A stretch of 39,776 bases of DNA from Chloroflexota bacterium. GTDB lineage: Bacteria; Chloroflexota; Dehalococcoidia; SHYB01. The notes under the pieces were generated by a model. It saw only the letters and a list, made by a program, of their open reading frames with translations. It ran no database searches and was not told where the DNA came from. Shown here one piece after another: positions 8,989-19,965 of this stretch. Both the position numbers and the translations under genes were made by a program. Positions within the stretch are counted from its first letter, which is position 1; the number at the start of each line of letters is the position of its first letter. The DNA is taken from positions 1 to 39,776 of the forward strand of contig JACZVV010000016.1 in the NCBI GenBank assembly GCA_022572465.1. The letters are read 5' to 3'.

Positions 8989-9825
8989 ATGAGCTGTGTG
9001 ATCACCCTCACCACCGACTTCGGCTATCGCGACGCCTACGTCGCCGCGATGAAGGGAGCGATCCTCTCCATCGAGCCGAGCGCGACGATTGTTGACATAA
9101 CCCACGACGTTCCGCCCCAGGATATCCTTCACGGCGCCTTCGTGCTGAGCGCGGCGTTCTCCTACTTCCCTCAGGGAACCGTCCACGTGGCGGTGGTCGA
9201 TCCGGGTGTGGGAACGGACCGGCTGGCCATCGGCGTGGAGTGGCGGGGGCACCGCTTCGTCGCGCCGGACAACGGCGTCACGAGCCTGGCCCTGGCTGCC
9301 GGGGCAGACGCACCGGCGTCTCCAGCCGGCGCGGCGCACGAGGCTTACGACGGGCCTTTGCCTGCGGGCGCCGTGGCTCACGAGCTCACCGATTCGCGGT
9401 ATCACCTGGCCGACGTCAGCTCCACGTTCCACGGCCGGGATATCTTCGCGCCGGTGGCGGCTCACCTCGCGGCCGGCGTGCCGCTGTCCCGAATGGGGCC
9501 GGCGGTGTCGTCGGTCCGGCGTCTCGGTCTTGCATCGCCTTCGGTCGACAAGGACGGGACCGTCCGCTGCGCCGTCATCCATGTCGATGGATTTGGCAAC
9601 CTCGTGACCAGCGCCCGGCGGGAGCACCTGTCTTCCGGCGCTTGTGAGGTCGAGGTCGGCGGCCGGCGCATTGCCGGCCTGAGCCGGAGCTACGGCGACG
9701 GGGAGGGCGTCCTGGCGCTGTGGGGCAGCGCCGGGTATCTGGAGGTGGCGGTAAAGAACGGCAACGCTGCCCGAACGCTGGGCGTGAGTCGGGGTGACGA
9801 GGTAGTGATCACGCCTTGTGGCTAA
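8989..9825 (+). CDS. SAM hydrolase / SAM hydroxide adenosyltransferase (DUF62 family)
   Basis: ITLTTDFGYRDAYVAAMKGAIL, DITHDVPPQDI, VVDPGVGTDR, APDNGV. Confidence 0.92.
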   Translation: MSCVITLTTDFGYRDAYVAAMKGAILSIEPSATIVDITHDVPPQDILHGAFVLSAAFSYFPQGTVHVAVVDPGVGTDRLAIGVEWRGHRFVAPDNGVTSLALAAGADAPASPAGAAHEAYDGPLPAGAVAHELTDSRYHLADVSSTFHGRDIFAPVAAHLAAGVPLSRMGPAVSSVRRLGLASPSVDKDGTVRCAVIHVDGFGNLVTSARREHLSSGACEVEVGGRRIAGLSRSYGDGEGVLALWGSAGYLEVAVKNGNAARTLGVSRGDEVVITPCG

Positions 9826-10034
9826 GGTCGCTGAGGTGGCTGAGGTGGCTGAGCCACATCGGGTCGCTGAGCGACATCGGCTTTTCTGGCTCGACGTTGC
9901 TGCGGCTGAGCGACACCGGGTGGCTGAGCCACATCGGCTTTTCCGGCCTAAAGTTGCTGCGGCTCAGCCGCCGCTGAGCGACACCGGGTGGCTGAGCCAC
10001 ATCTGTCGGTCTAAAGTTGCCGCGGCTCAGCCGC
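9818..10034. repeat. Complex cluster of the dispersed palindromic repeat between convergent genes
   Basis: GTGGC-TGA-GCCAC 9845-9857, 9920-9932, 9988-10000; GTCGC-TGA-GCGAC 9863-9875; GCGGC-TCA-GCCGC 9959-9971, 10022-10034. Confidence 0.93.
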
Positions 10035-10376
10035 TGGCCAACCCTCGATGATCTCGTCCGGCAACTCGTGGACGAAGTAGAAGTCGAACCCCGCCTGGGC
10101 GGCGAAGTACTTGTCCATCTCCGTGTCGCCGATATGGACGTGGCGCGTCGCGTCGAAGCGGTCCTTGATCTCGTCCAGCCGGTGCTTCAGGCTGACGAAA
10201 TCGACCTCGACGTCGTGTTCCGCCCAGAGCTGAATCTGGTTGCTGATCGGCCGGTCCGACGCGCTGCCGACGATGCAGCCGAGCTTCTTGGCCCGCCGGA
10301 CGGCGTCGAGGGTGATCGTGCCAGGGGGGGAGCCAAACACCATGGTACCGTCTATGTCGAAGCTGATGAGAGTCAC
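10011..10376 (-). CDS. HAD-superfamily hydrolase; last residues (AAEPRQL) encoded by the repeat
   Basis: ISFDIDGTMVFG, ASDRP, HIGDTEMDKYFA. Confidence 0.8.
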   Translation of the reverse strand: MTLISFDIDGTMVFGSPPGTITLDAVRRAKKLGCIVGSASDRPISNQIQLWAEHDVEVDFVSLKHRLDEIKDRFDATRHVHIGDTEMDKYFAAQAGFDFYFVHELPDEIIEGWPAAEPRQL

Positions 10377-10520
10377 AGTACGGTCCTCCTCTTTCGGCTG
10401 TCATTGTGACATGGAGAGGGGCGACCGTCAACTGAAGCGGGCGGCCGTGGAACCCGGCCGGAGAGCCGCGATTGGAACGCCGTGGGACGCCGAACGTCGC
10501 GTGACGATACGTCGGCGGGC

Positions 10521-10718
10521 CTAACGGCCGGCGGTCACGAGCCGTCGTTTGGCCTGCGGCGTCGTCGCGGCTGCGCGGGACGCTTGGGCCAGAACCGCCT
10601 GCTCCTCGGCCGGCGGCAGCTCATGGCCGCACTGGGCGCAAGCGATGTATCGACCGAATCGGTCTTCGGCGTCGAACAGGTCTCCCTGGCATCGGCTACA
10701 GCTTTTCTGCCACATCAT
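10521..10718 (-). CDS. Small zinc-ribbon protein
   Basis: CSRCQ...CAQCGHE paired CxxC motifs. Confidence 0.6.
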   Translation of the reverse strand: MMWQKSCSRCQGDLFDAEDRFGRYIACAQCGHELPPAEEQAVLAQASRAAATTPQAKRRLVTAGR

Positions 10719-10979
10719 CGGTCTGCTCCTGAAACCTCATGCCGGGCATTTCGCCCGGTCGTTGTTCATCATCACCCTTAGCCGGCTTCGGTAAATCCCC
10801 CATTAGGATGAACGTTGGGGTGATCATTGGGTTAGCTCGAATGGGTCATTCGTACTAATCGGAAGGCGACGGCAGGCGGCGTCCGGCCCGGAGTCGCTCA
10901 AGTTGACAGGGCGACGTTGCCACAGCGTATCCTTGGCGAGGCTGCGGCTAGCCGAACGCATTACGTTGTAGCAGGCCAG

Positions 10980-12242
10980 GTGTTGGCGAACGACGCACGA
11001 CGACCCACGAACGCTCAATCGGACGTTGGGGCCTCCTCGCGAGGCGGCGCGCTACGAGCGCTCGCCCATCGGGACTTTCGCCTGCTGCTGGCGGGGACTC
11101 TCGGCAGCCAGCTTGCGATGTGGTCTCAGCAGCTGGGCATGGGCTGGCTCGTGTACGAGCTGACCGAGTCGCCGTTTCAGCTCGGACTCGTTTTCTTCTT
11201 CAACGGCCTGGCCATGCTGCTGCTGGCCCCGGTCGGCGGGACGATCGCCGATCGGTTCGATCGGCGAATGGTGATGCTCGTCACCCAGACGGCCACGGTG
11301 GCCGGGGTGCTGGTCTTGGCCATAATGGTGACGACCGACGTGGTGCGGATCTGGCACGTCTACATCCTCAGCTTTGGCATCTCGGCGTTCTTCGCGCTCA
11401 ACACCCCATCGCGCCAAGCCATCGTCCACGATCTGGTTGGCCGGCGGGACCTCACCAGCGCCGTGGCGCTCAACGCCGTGTCGATGAACTCCATGCGGGT
11501 GGTCGGCCCGGCGGTCGGCGGCGTCTTGCTGGGCACCGTCGGCGTGGAGGGCGCGTTCTTTCTCCAGGCAGGGGGCTTCGCGTGGGCGACGTTGCTGGTG
11601 ATCTTCATCGAGCGCCGTGACGTCCAGTCGCCCTCGGGCCGGACGCCGTTCCTCGAGAGCCTTCGCGACGGCTTTCAGTACGCTCGGCGCGATCGGAACA
11701 TCTCCTCGCTGCTGCTGGTCGCGGTGGTCTTCTCGGTCTTCGGCATGTCCTACATGCAGTTCATGCCGGCGTACGCGGGCGACGTGCTGGGTCTCGGCGG
11801 AGGCGGGTTCGGACTGATCATGGCCCTGAGCGGCGTGGGCGCCCTGATCGGGGCCGTGGCCGTCACCGGCTTCGGCGACTTCGAGGGCAAGGGCCGGGTT
11901 CTGGTTTACTCCGTGCTCGTTACCGGCGTGCTGATCGTGGGGCTTGGCTGGCTCGGCTACTTCGCCACCGCTGTCCCGATCCTCGCGGGCCTCGGAATGG
12001 CCAGCGCGGTCACCATGGCCTTGAGCCAGATCTTGATGCACACGGCGGTCGAAGACGAGTACCGGGGGCGGGTGATGGCGCTATACTTCCTGACGTTTGG
12101 GTTTCAGCCCATGGGCGGACTGCTTGCCGGCGCAATCGCGGAGGTGATCGGCGTCCAGGCGATATTCGTCATCCTGGGCGTGCTGATGATCGTCATCACG
12201 TTGTGGGTCATCGCGACCGCTCCCCACATCCGGCGTCTTTGA
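10980..12242 (+). CDS. MFS transporter (EntS-like)
   Basis: DFRLLLAGTLGSQLAMWSQQLGMGWLVYELT, GGTIADRFDRR, multiple TM helices; start codon uncertain. Confidence 0.88.
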   Translation: MLANDARRPTNAQSDVGASSRGGALRALAHRDFRLLLAGTLGSQLAMWSQQLGMGWLVYELTESPFQLGLVFFFNGLAMLLLAPVGGTIADRFDRRMVMLVTQTATVAGVLVLAIMVTTDVVRIWHVYILSFGISAFFALNTPSRQAIVHDLVGRRDLTSAVALNAVSMNSMRVVGPAVGGVLLGTVGVEGAFFLQAGGFAWATLLVIFIERRDVQSPSGRTPFLESLRDGFQYARRDRNISSLLLVAVVFSVFGMSYMQFMPAYAGDVLGLGGGGFGLIMALSGVGALIGAVAVTGFGDFEGKGRVLVYSVLVTGVLIVGLGWLGYFATAVPILAGLGMASAVTMALSQILMHTAVEDEYRGRVMALYFLTFGFQPMGGLLAGAIAEVIGVQAIFVILGVLMIVITLWVIATAPHIRRL

Positions 12243-12271
12243 TGACGCGAGCGTGACGTGCCGGGGCCGGG

Positions 12272-13636
12272 TCAGCCTTTCCGCCAGCGGCCTCCCTGGG
12301 CGGTGTCTTCGACGGTCACGCCGAGCGCCTGGAGGCGGGCGCGGATGGAGTCGGCTAGCTCGAACTGCTTGGCCTTGCGGAGCTCCCCTCGCATTTCGAC
12401 CAGAAGATCGACGAAGGGGGCGATATCCGCCTGGGTCCCGGACTCGAGACCGCGGAGGGTGAGCCCCAGGACCTCGGCCAGCTCCCGGAGTGTGGACTGG
12501 GCCTCGTCGAATCGGCGGCCCTCGTCGAACGCACGGTTGACCTGTCGCGCCAGATCGAAGAGGGCGGCGATGGCCTGGGGCGTGTTGAAGTCGTCGTCCA
12601 TCGCTTCGACAAACCGCCGGCGGTATGGATCGCTATCGAGATCGGGGCCCGTGCCCTGGCCCTCGATGCTCGCCGCCGAACGGAGGCGTTGCGCCCCGCG
12701 CTCGGCAGCCTCCACCGACTCCTCGCTGAATTTCAGCGGGCTCCGGTAGTAGGAGCTCAGGAAAAAGAGGCGCAGGGCGTCTGGGCTGAATTTTTGAAGG
12801 GCGTCCTTCACGGTGACGAGGATGCCCAGCGACTTGCTCATCTTCTCCTCGCCCAGCTGCACCAGGCCATTGTGCATCCAGAACCGGACGAAGGGCTTGG
12901 CGCCGGTGTAGCTCTCCGACTGAGCGATCTCGTTCTCGTGGTGGGGAAAGATCAGGTCTTGCCCGCCGCCGTGGATGTCGATGGTCTCGCCCAGGTGGTG
13001 GTGGCACATGGCGCTGCATTCGATGTGCCAGCCGGGCCGGCCCGGCCCCCAGGGGCTTGGCCATTCCGGCTCACCTTTCTTGGCGCCTTTCCACAGCGCG
13101 AAGTCCATGGGGTGCTCTTTATGGCTGCTGGGCTCGATGCGCGCACCGGCCAACATGCCCTCCAGCGTGCGCCGGGCCAGACTGCCGTAGCCGTCCTTTT
13201 TGCGAACGCGGAAGTAGACGTCGCCGTTGGCCGGGTAGGCGTAGCCCTTGTCGATCAGCCCTTGGATCATGTCGACGATCGTGGGCAACTCCTCGGTGGC
13301 CCGAGGATAGAGGCTGGCCCGGCGGATGTTGAGGCTGTCCATCTCATCGTAGAACTCGGCGATATATCGCTCCGCCAGCTTCGCGGGGTCGACCTCGGCG
13401 CGGGCCGCTCGCTCGATGATCTTGTCGTCGATGTCGGTGAAGTTCTGGACGTGGACGACTGAGTAGCCCAGGAACTCCAGGTAGCGGCGGACGGCATCGA
13501 AGAAGGTGTAGCTCATGGCGTGGCCTACGTGGGCCGGAGCGTAGGGCGTGACGCCGCAGACGTACATCTTGACCGTCTTGCCGTCGGCGGGAGCGAACTC
13601 TTCTTTCCGGCCCGACAGCGTGTTGTAGATCTTCAT
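12272..13636 (-). CDS. cysS: Cysteinyl-tRNA synthetase
   Basis: [47 protein letters not shown]. Confidence 0.97.
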   Translation of the reverse strand: MKIYNTLSGRKEEFAPADGKTVKMYVCGVTPYAPAHVGHAMSYTFFDAVRRYLEFLGYSVVHVQNFTDIDDKIIERAARAEVDPAKLAERYIAEFYDEMDSLNIRRASLYPRATEELPTIVDMIQGLIDKGYAYPANGDVYFRVRKKDGYGSLARRTLEGMLAGARIEPSSHKEHPMDFALWKGAKKGEPEWPSPWGPGRPGWHIECSAMCHHHLGETIDIHGGGQDLIFPHHENEIAQSESYTGAKPFVRFWMHNGLVQLGEEKMSKSLGILVTVKDALQKFSPDALRLFFLSSYYRSPLKFSEESVEAAERGAQRLRSAASIEGQGTGPDLDSDPYRRRFVEAMDDDFNTPQAIAALFDLARQVNRAFDEGRRFDEAQSTLRELAEVLGLTLRGLESGTQADIAPFVDLLVEMRGELRKAKQFELADSIRARLQALGVTVEDTAQGGRWRKG

Positions 13637-14115
13637 GGGGAGTCGTTCTCGATGAGGGCGACGGCGTGTGCAGCGATCCCTTGACCCTGGCCTTCGAAAC
13701 CCAGGCGGTCGGTGGTGGTGGCCTTGATGCTCACTCTGTCGAGGTCGACGCCGAGGGCTTGGCTGACGTTCTGCCGCATCTGGAGGACGAAGGGAGCGAG
13801 GCGAGGTTTCTGGGCGATTATTGTAGCATCGATGTTACCCACCCGCCATTGCCGCTCGGCCAAAAGCTCGGCGACGGCTTCGAGGAAACCGAGGCTGGAG
13901 GCGTCCCGGTGGCTGGGGTCGCCCGGAGGGAAATGGGCGCCGATGTCGCCCAACGCCGCCGCGCCCAGGAGGGCGTCGACGATGGCGTGAGCGGCGACGT
14001 CGGCGTCGCTGTGGCCCGCCAGGCCACGCTCGAAGGGGATCTCCACGCCGGCGATGACCAGGCGCCGGCCCTCCACCAGCGGGTGGACGTCGTAGCCGAT
14101 GCCGATTCGCAGCAC
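13633..14115 (-). CDS. ispF: 2-C-methyl-D-erythritol 2,4-cyclodiphosphate synthase
   Basis: [41 protein letters not shown] start at 14115 near the ispD stop. Confidence 0.95.
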   Translation of the reverse strand: MLRIGIGYDVHPLVEGRRLVIAGVEIPFERGLAGHSDADVAAHAIVDALLGAAALGDIGAHFPPGDPSHRDASSLGFLEAVAELLAERQWRVGNIDATIIAQKPRLAPFVLQMRQNVSQALGVDLDRVSIKATTTDRLGFEGQGQGIAAHAVALIENDSP

Positions 14116-14117
14116 GG

Positions 14118-14864
14118 CTACTCCTTCGCCCGGCGGCGGAGAAAGAGCTCGGCCAGGGGCAGGTCTTCCGGCGTCGTCACCTTGATATTCTCGTAGGCGC
14201 CCATGAACACTTTGACTCGATGACCGGCGCGCTCCACCAGCGAGGCGTCGTCGGTGGCGTCGTTCCCGCCGGCGGCGTATGCCGCCTGGATTATATCGTA
14301 GCGAAACACCTGGGGCGTCTGCACCTGCCACAGATGCTCCCTCGGGGGCGTGTCGGTCACGAGCCGGTCCCGGTCGACGGCCTTGATGGTGTCCTTGGCG
14401 GGAACGGCGGCTATGGCGCCACCGGTCTCTCGGGCGGCTTCCAGGCCCCGCGCGATGACATCCTGGGTGACGCAGGGCCGGGCGCCATCGTGCACCATCA
14501 CCCAATCATCGTACCGGCCCCAGGCGTACCGGCCCCAGGCGTACCGGCCCAGGGCCGCCAACCCCCGTTGCACCGAGTCTTGCCGCCGTTGCCCGCCCGA
14601 GACCACCTCGATCACCTTGTCCCACCCGCGTTCTCCGACGAGGGACTCGCCTTGGCCGCGCAGCTCGTCGCGCATGACGAGGACGATGGCGTCGACATGG
14701 GGCGACGACTGGAAGGCGTCGACCGCGTGAGCGAGGAGGGGCTTGCCGAGGACCGGGGTGAACAGCTTGTCCACGCCGCCCATTCGGCGGCTCTCGCCGG
14801 CGGCGGCGATGACGACCCCCACGCGGGCGTCGCCGGCCGGGTCGGGGCGGTTGGGTGGCGGCAT
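14118..14864 (-). CDS. ispD: 2-C-methyl-D-erythritol 4-phosphate cytidylyltransferase
   Basis: VVIAAAGESRRMGG.DKLFTPVLGKPLLAH, VMVHDGARPCV. Confidence 0.95.
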   Translation of the reverse strand: MPPPNRPDPAGDARVGVVIAAAGESRRMGGVDKLFTPVLGKPLLAHAVDAFQSSPHVDAIVLVMRDELRGQGESLVGERGWDKVIEVVSGGQRRQDSVQRGLAALGRYAWGRYAWGRYDDWVMVHDGARPCVTQDVIARGLEAARETGGAIAAVPAKDTIKAVDRDRLVTDTPPREHLWQVQTPQVFRYDIIQAAYAAGGNDATDDASLVERAGHRVKVFMGAYENIKVTTPEDLPLAELFLRRRAKE

Positions 14865-15797
14865 CTAGTCGGTGGCCTTGAGCTGCGCGAAGATAATTCG
14901 TCCTGCACTGGTCTGGAGGACTCGCGTCACCGTCACCTCGGTGTCGGACCCGATGAAGGGACGTCCTCCCTCGACCACCACCATCGTACCATCGTCGAGA
15001 AAGCCCAGTCCCTGCCCGGCCTCTTTGCCGTCCTGCACGATTCTGATGTACATGGCTTCGCCGGGCACCAGCACCGGCCGAAGGGCGTTGGCCAGATCGT
15101 TGATGTTGAGCACCTTGACGCCCTGAATCGCCGCCACGCGATTCAGGTTGAAGTCCGTCGTGAGGATCGAGGCCGGCATGCGCCGGGCCAGCTCGATCAG
15201 CTCGCCGTCGACGTCAACGTCGCCGGTGCGGGAGTCGACGATCTCGATGGGGTTGCCCGATTCCCGTTGCATGCGCGTGAGCACGTCGAGGCCGCGTCGG
15301 CCTCGGGTCCGCTTCATCGCCTCCGGCGAGTCGGCGATGTGCCGCAGCTCATCCAGAACGAATCTGGGGACGATCAAGGTGTGGTGAATAAATCCCGTCC
15401 GGTTCACGTCGGCGATGCGCCCGTCGATGATGGCGCTGGTATCCAGAAGGATCGAGTTGCACCCTCCGCCGGACGCGGGCGAGGCCGAACGTTCACCGTC
15501 GGGCATGAGCCGGAGCAGGCGCAGCAGCTCTTGCTCTCGCACCAACGCCACGGCGATGCTGCCGACAAGCGAGACGACCAGCATCGCCAGAGGGAGCCAG
15601 GCGCCGGCCGGGTCTGGGAGGAAGGAGAGGGGGACGGCGATGAGGGCCGCGGCGACCAGGCCGATGAAGACGCCGATGCATCCGGCCACAACCGTGCTGA
15701 GCGGCACGCCGCTGATCGCCCGGGTGATGCGTCTTCGGAAAACGTCTCCCAGCAGACGGACCGGCCTGATCGGTCTCATCATGCGCCACCCTGCCAT
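14865..15797 (-). CDS. PIN/TRAM-domain membrane-anchored protein (YacL-like)
   Basis: ILLDTSAIIDGRIADV, FVLDELRHIADS, C-terminal TRAM-like region; annotated ORF N-terminus lies in repeats, so start probably internal. Confidence 0.88.
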   Translation of the reverse strand: MAGWRMMRPIRPVRLLGDVFRRRITRAISGVPLSTVVAGCIGVFIGLVAAALIAVPLSFLPDPAGAWLPLAMLVVSLVGSIAVALVREQELLRLLRLMPDGERSASPASGGGCNSILLDTSAIIDGRIADVNRTGFIHHTLIVPRFVLDELRHIADSPEAMKRTRGRRGLDVLTRMQRESGNPIEIVDSRTGDVDVDGELIELARRMPASILTTDFNLNRVAAIQGVKVLNINDLANALRPVLVPGEAMYIRIVQDGKEAGQGLGFLDDGTMVVVEGGRPFIGSDTEVTVTRVLQTSAGRIIFAQLKATD

Positions 15798-15840
15798 ACC
15801 GGCGCCTCCGGTATCGTCCAATGCATCTATACGAGGTATA

Positions 15841-15983
15841 CGACGGCTGAGCCGCATCAGCATTTCCGGCCCACCGTGGCTGAGCCGCATCGGCATTTCC
15901 GGCCCACGGCGGCTGAGCCACATCGGGCGGCTGAGCCACGTCAGCATTTCCGGCTCAAAGTTGCTGCGGCTCCGCCGCCGGTC
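15841..15983. repeat. Cluster of the dispersed palindromic repeat
   Basis: GTGGCTGAGCCGC 15876-15888, GCGGCTGAGCCAC 15909-15921, ...CATTTCCGGCCCACG... units, then AAAGTTGCTGCGGCTCCGCCGCC. Confidence 0.9.
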
Positions 15984-16596
15984 AGCTGCCGATCGTCACG
16001 CCGGTCCAACTGATCAACCAATCGGCGCCCAGCATGCCGGCGTAGGCGATTCCCAGGTTCTTGACGGTCTTGCCGGCCCAGACGACCAGAAGGAATCGTC
16101 TCAGGGGATACCGCAGCGCGCCGGCGACGATGCCCAGCACGTCGAACAGCGGATTGGGGATCAGCGCGGCCAGGAAGATGATAGTCCAACCGTACCGGCG
16201 CACCCAACGCTCGACACGGACGTAGACCCGGTTTTTCTCGACGACGGCATGGCCGCTGTAGCCCAAGGCGTAGCCGGTGATCTCGCCGATGGCCTCGCCG
16301 ACTCCGGATATGAGGCCGACGTACACCGGTGTGAGGATGGCCCCGCCGAAAAAGATGGCTGCGGTGCTGGGCAGCGGTACGACCATTCCGGCGGCGCCGA
16401 TGAGGGAAGCAAGGAAAATTGCGGGGTAGCCCAGCGTGCGGACGGTTTCTTCGATATCGGTGAACTCACTGCGAAGTAAGAAGGCCATCAGAACGATGGC
16501 CACGACCAACGCGAGAATGAGCCATCGGATGTGCCGAGTGCTGACCTTGAGGGCCGAGGCGGCGAACGAGTCTGGGGGTTGCTGTCCCGCGCTCAT
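15982..16596 (-). CDS. DedA/VTT-domain membrane protein
   Basis: GAAGMVVPLPSTAAIFFGG, ALIPNPLFDVLGIVAGALRYPLRRFLLVVWAGK; ATGA overlap with the upstream gene. Confidence 0.82.
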   Translation of the reverse strand: MSAGQQPPDSFAASALKVSTRHIRWLILALVVAIVLMAFLLRSEFTDIEETVRTLGYPAIFLASLIGAAGMVVPLPSTAAIFFGGAILTPVYVGLISGVGEAIGEITGYALGYSGHAVVEKNRVYVRVERWVRRYGWTIIFLAALIPNPLFDVLGIVAGALRYPLRRFLLVVWAGKTVKNLGIAYAGMLGADWLISWTGVTIGS

Positions 16597-17486
16597 CGGG
16601 ACTTGAGGGACGGCGCCTGGCTGTCGCCAGGCTCGGGCGTGAGGGCCGCGGGCGTCTCCGCGCCGGCGAGAAAGTCGGTCACGATGCGGACGAAATCCTC
16701 GGGGTGCTCCATCTGGGGCCAATGGCCGCAGCGGTCGAACACATGGAGCCGGGCGTCGGGCTTGCGGGCGACGGCCGCGTGGGCGTGGGCCACCGGCACG
16801 ATACGGTCCTGTTTGCCCCACAATACCAGCAGAGGCGCCGCGAACTCTCCAAGGCGGCGCTGGCGCTGAACGGCCTGCCGTTGACCGGCGACGTTGACGC
16901 CGGTCCGCAGAAACCATAGCAGCCACCTGGCGGCCCCGGGCCGGTTGCGCTGCTGGAACATCTCCTCGACCAACGCATCGCTGATCAATTCGGGATCATA
17001 CAGGATCGCCTTGAGAATCTGCCTGACGCGGCCTGGGCTGGGCCTCTCCAGGAACTCCCCGAGAACAGGCAACGAAATGATGCGCAGGATCCACGCGATC
17101 TTCCGGCCCAAGCCCGCGCTGTCGACCAGCACGACTCCGGTCACCCGGTCGTTGTACTCCAGGCCCAGCTCGATGGCGATAATCCCGCCCATGGAGTTTC
17201 CGGCGACGTGAAACGTTCCGGCGCCCACGGCCTCGGCGAACCGAGCGACGAAACGAGCGGCCTCGGGCACGCGGAAATGGACAAGCGGCATGTCTGAGTA
17301 ACCGTGGCCCGGCAAGTCGAGGGCCAAGACTCTGAAGCGCCGCGCCAGGCCGGCCATCGCCCGGTGCCAGACCAGCGTGGAGTTGCCCAGGCCGTGGATG
17401 AGCAGCAGCGGCGGCCCGGAGCCCTCGTCCCAATACCGGACTCGGTGGCCGTCGATATGGATGTAGCGGTCGTCGGGCAGCTCCAA
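16593..17486 (-). CDS. Alpha/beta hydrolase
   Basis: LLLIHGLGNSTLVW, ALDLPGHGYSD, AGNSMGGIIA, CGHWPQMEHPE. Confidence 0.92.
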   Translation of the reverse strand: MELPDDRYIHIDGHRVRYWDEGSGPPLLLIHGLGNSTLVWHRAMAGLARRFRVLALDLPGHGYSDMPLVHFRVPEAARFVARFAEAVGAGTFHVAGNSMGGIIAIELGLEYNDRVTGVVLVDSAGLGRKIAWILRIISLPVLGEFLERPSPGRVRQILKAILYDPELISDALVEEMFQQRNRPGAARWLLWFLRTGVNVAGQRQAVQRQRRLGEFAAPLLVLWGKQDRIVPVAHAHAAVARKPDARLHVFDRCGHWPQMEHPEDFVRIVTDFLAGAETPAALTPEPGDSQAPSLKSR

Positions 17487-17502
17487 GGCGGTCTGGTCCG
17501 TC

Positions 17503-19956
17503 TTACCTTTGGCTCGTCGCGGCGACGCGCTCTCCGGCGGAGGTGAAGGTCAACGCGCCGTCGTCCAACCCCACGACGACGTGGGCGCCCTCGCTGAAGT
17601 CGCCGGCGAGGATCCGCTTGGCCAGCGGGTTCTCCACGTGCCGCTGGATGGCCCGTCTCAGGGGCCGGGCGCCGAAAACTTTGTCGAAACCCTGCTCGAC
17701 GATCCAGTCCTTGGCCGGCTCCGACATCTCCACCGTGACCTTCCGGTCCTCCAGCCGTCGCTGGACCTCGTTCATCAGCAGGTCGACGATCAGGTAGATC
17801 TGCTCCTTGGTCAGCGGGTCGAACACGATGATCTCGTCGATCCGGTTCAGCAGCTCGGGCCGAAAGGCTTTCTTGACCGCGTCCTCGACCGATTTGCGCA
17901 GGCGCGTCTTGTCCGCCTCGGTGGAATCGTCGCCGTGTTGGAAACCGAAGCCGTGTTTCTGGAACTCGCCGGTGCCCAGGTTGCTGGTCATGATGATGAT
18001 GGTGTTGCGAAAGTCCACCGTGCGGCCATGGCCATCGGTCAGGCGCCCATCCTCCAGAATTTGAAGGAGGATGTTGAACACGTCGGGGTGCGCCTTCTCG
18101 ATCTCGTCCAACAGAATGACGCGGAAGGGCCGGCGGCGGACCGCTTCGGTCAGCTGGCCGCCCTCGTCGTAGCCGACGTAGCCCGGCGGGGCGCCGATGA
18201 GCCGAGAGACGGTGTGCTTCTCCATGTATTCGGACATGTCCAGCCGGACCATCGCTTCCTCGTGGTCGAACATGAACTCGGCCAGGGCCCGCGCCAGCTC
18301 GGTCTTGCCGACGCCGGTGGGCCCAAGAAAGACGAAGCTGCCGATGGGCCGCTTGGGGTCGCTCAGGCCGGACCTGGCGCGCCGCAGGGCGTCGGAGACG
18401 GCCACGACGGCCTGGTCCTGTCCGATCAGGCGTTGGTGGAGCCGCTCTTCCATGTGGAGGAGCTTCGCCGCCTCGCCTTCCAGGAGCCGCGAGACCGGGA
18501 TGCCCGTCCACGACGCAATGAGCTCCGCGACGGTGTCCTCAGTGACGCTCGTCTCGATCCTGGCTTCCTGGAGCCACTGGTCTTTGGCCTGGTTGTACTG
18601 CTCCTCGATCCGCAGCCGCTCGCTCTTGATGGTCGCTGCGCGCTCGTAGTCTCCCCGCTGGGAGGCGGCGTCTTCCTCGTCGGAAAGGCGCTGCACCGCC
18701 TCCTCCAGCTTCTTGACTTCTTCGGGGGCGCTTTGCGCGTCGATACGCACCTTGCTTGCGGCCTCATCGATCAGGTCGATGGCTTTGTCCGGCAGGAAGC
18801 GCTCGGTGATGTAGCGGCTGGAGAGCCGCGCCGCGGAGGTCAAGGCTTCGTCCTCGATGACCACCTTGTGGTGGGACTCGTATCGCGGCCGGACCCCGCG
18901 AAGGATCTCGATGGTCTCTTCGACCGACGGCTCATCGATGTAGACCGGCGAGAACCGGCGGGCCAGGGCGGCGTCGCGCTCGATGTGCTTGCGGAACTCG
19001 TCCAGGGTGGTGGCGCCCACGCATTGCAGCTCGCCGCGGGCCAGGGCCGGCTTCAGGAGGTTGCTGGCGTCGATGGCGCCCTCGGCCCCGCCGGCGCCCA
19101 CGACGGTGTGGATCTCGTCGATGAACAGGACGATTTCCCCTTGGGCCGCTTTAATCTCGTCCATGACGGCCTTGAGGCGCTCCTCGAACTCACCCCGGAA
19201 CTTGCTGCCGGCGACGAGGGCGCCCATGTCCAGGCTCAAGACGCGCCGGCCCTTCAGCGAGTCGGGGACGTCGTCGCTGGCGATGCGCTGGGCCAGCCCT
19301 TCGACGATCGCCGTCTTGCCCACGCCGGCGTCGCCGATGATGACCGGATTGTTCTTCGTGCGCCGGGTCAGGATCTGGACGACGCGGCGGATCTCGACGT
19401 CCCGGCCGATGACGGGGTCCAGTTTGCCCTCTCGCGCCAGCTCGGTCAGATCGAGGCTGTACTTCTCCAGGGCCTGGTACCTGCTCTCGGCGCGGGGATC
19501 GGTGACCCGGTGCGACCCACGGATCTCGTGCAGCGCCCGGTAGACTCGCTCCTGGTCGATCCCGAAGTCTTTCAGGATGTTGGGGGCGTCGCCGTCACGC
19601 TCCATGGCTACCGCGATCAGGAGATGCTCCGAACCGATGAACTCGTCCTTGAACCGCTTCGACTCGGAATCGGCGTTGTCCAGGAGGCGGGTGACCCTCG
19701 GGGTGGCGTAAAATTGCGTCGCCGGTTGGGCCACTCGAGGGCTGTTGGACAGAGCTGTCTCGAGCCGGCTGATGAGCAAGGCGGTGTCCAACCCCAGCCG
19801 TTTGAAGACTTCCTCCGTCAAGCCGCCCTGCTGCCGCGCCAGCGCAAGGAAGACATGCTCTACGTCCCACTGGGAATGTTGGTATTCCTGGAGCAAGCGT
19901 TGGGAATCAGCGATGACCTCCTGCGCTTGCTCGGTATATCGGTCTGGGTTCAGCAT
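17503..19956 (-). CDS. ClpB/ClpC-type AAA+ chaperone ATPase
   Basis: Clp_N repeat region, Walker [14 protein letters not shown] and [16 protein letters not shown]-like middle segment. Confidence 0.95.
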   Translation of the reverse strand: MLNPDRYTEQAQEVIADSQRLLQEYQHSQWDVEHVFLALARQQGGLTEEVFKRLGLDTALLISRLETALSNSPRVAQPATQFYATPRVTRLLDNADSESKRFKDEFIGSEHLLIAVAMERDGDAPNILKDFGIDQERVYRALHEIRGSHRVTDPRAESRYQALEKYSLDLTELAREGKLDPVIGRDVEIRRVVQILTRRTKNNPVIIGDAGVGKTAIVEGLAQRIASDDVPDSLKGRRVLSLDMGALVAGSKFRGEFEERLKAVMDEIKAAQGEIVLFIDEIHTVVGAGGAEGAIDASNLLKPALARGELQCVGATTLDEFRKHIERDAALARRFSPVYIDEPSVEETIEILRGVRPRYESHHKVVIEDEALTSAARLSSRYITERFLPDKAIDLIDEAASKVRIDAQSAPEEVKKLEEAVQRLSDEEDAASQRGDYERAATIKSERLRIEEQYNQAKDQWLQEARIETSVTEDTVAELIASWTGIPVSRLLEGEAAKLLHMEERLHQRLIGQDQAVVAVSDALRRARSGLSDPKRPIGSFVFLGPTGVGKTELARALAEFMFDHEEAMVRLDMSEYMEKHTVSRLIGAPPGYVGYDEGGQLTEAVRRRPFRVILLDEIEKAHPDVFNILLQILEDGRLTDGHGRTVDFRNTIIIMTSNLGTGEFQKHGFGFQHGDDSTEADKTRLRKSVEDAVKKAFRPELLNRIDEIIVFDPLTKEQIYLIVDLLMNEVQRRLEDRKVTVEMSEPAKDWIVEQGFDKVFGARPLRRAIQRHVENPLAKRILAGDFSEGAHVVVGLDDGALTFTSAGERVAATSQR

Positions 19957-19965
19957 TTCTCACCT

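Noticed and set aside
9818-10051. ORF MAKVAEVAEVAEPHRVAERHRL... as a novel repeat peptide
   Set aside because: It is only the open reading of the palindromic repeat; similar peptides (e.g. LSRPMWLSRRGPEMPMRL) arise from other copies in other frames.
15798-15947. Long N-terminus of the PIN/TRAM ORF
   Set aside because: Encoded by repeat DNA; conserved protein probably starts at an internal Met around 15797 or 15779.
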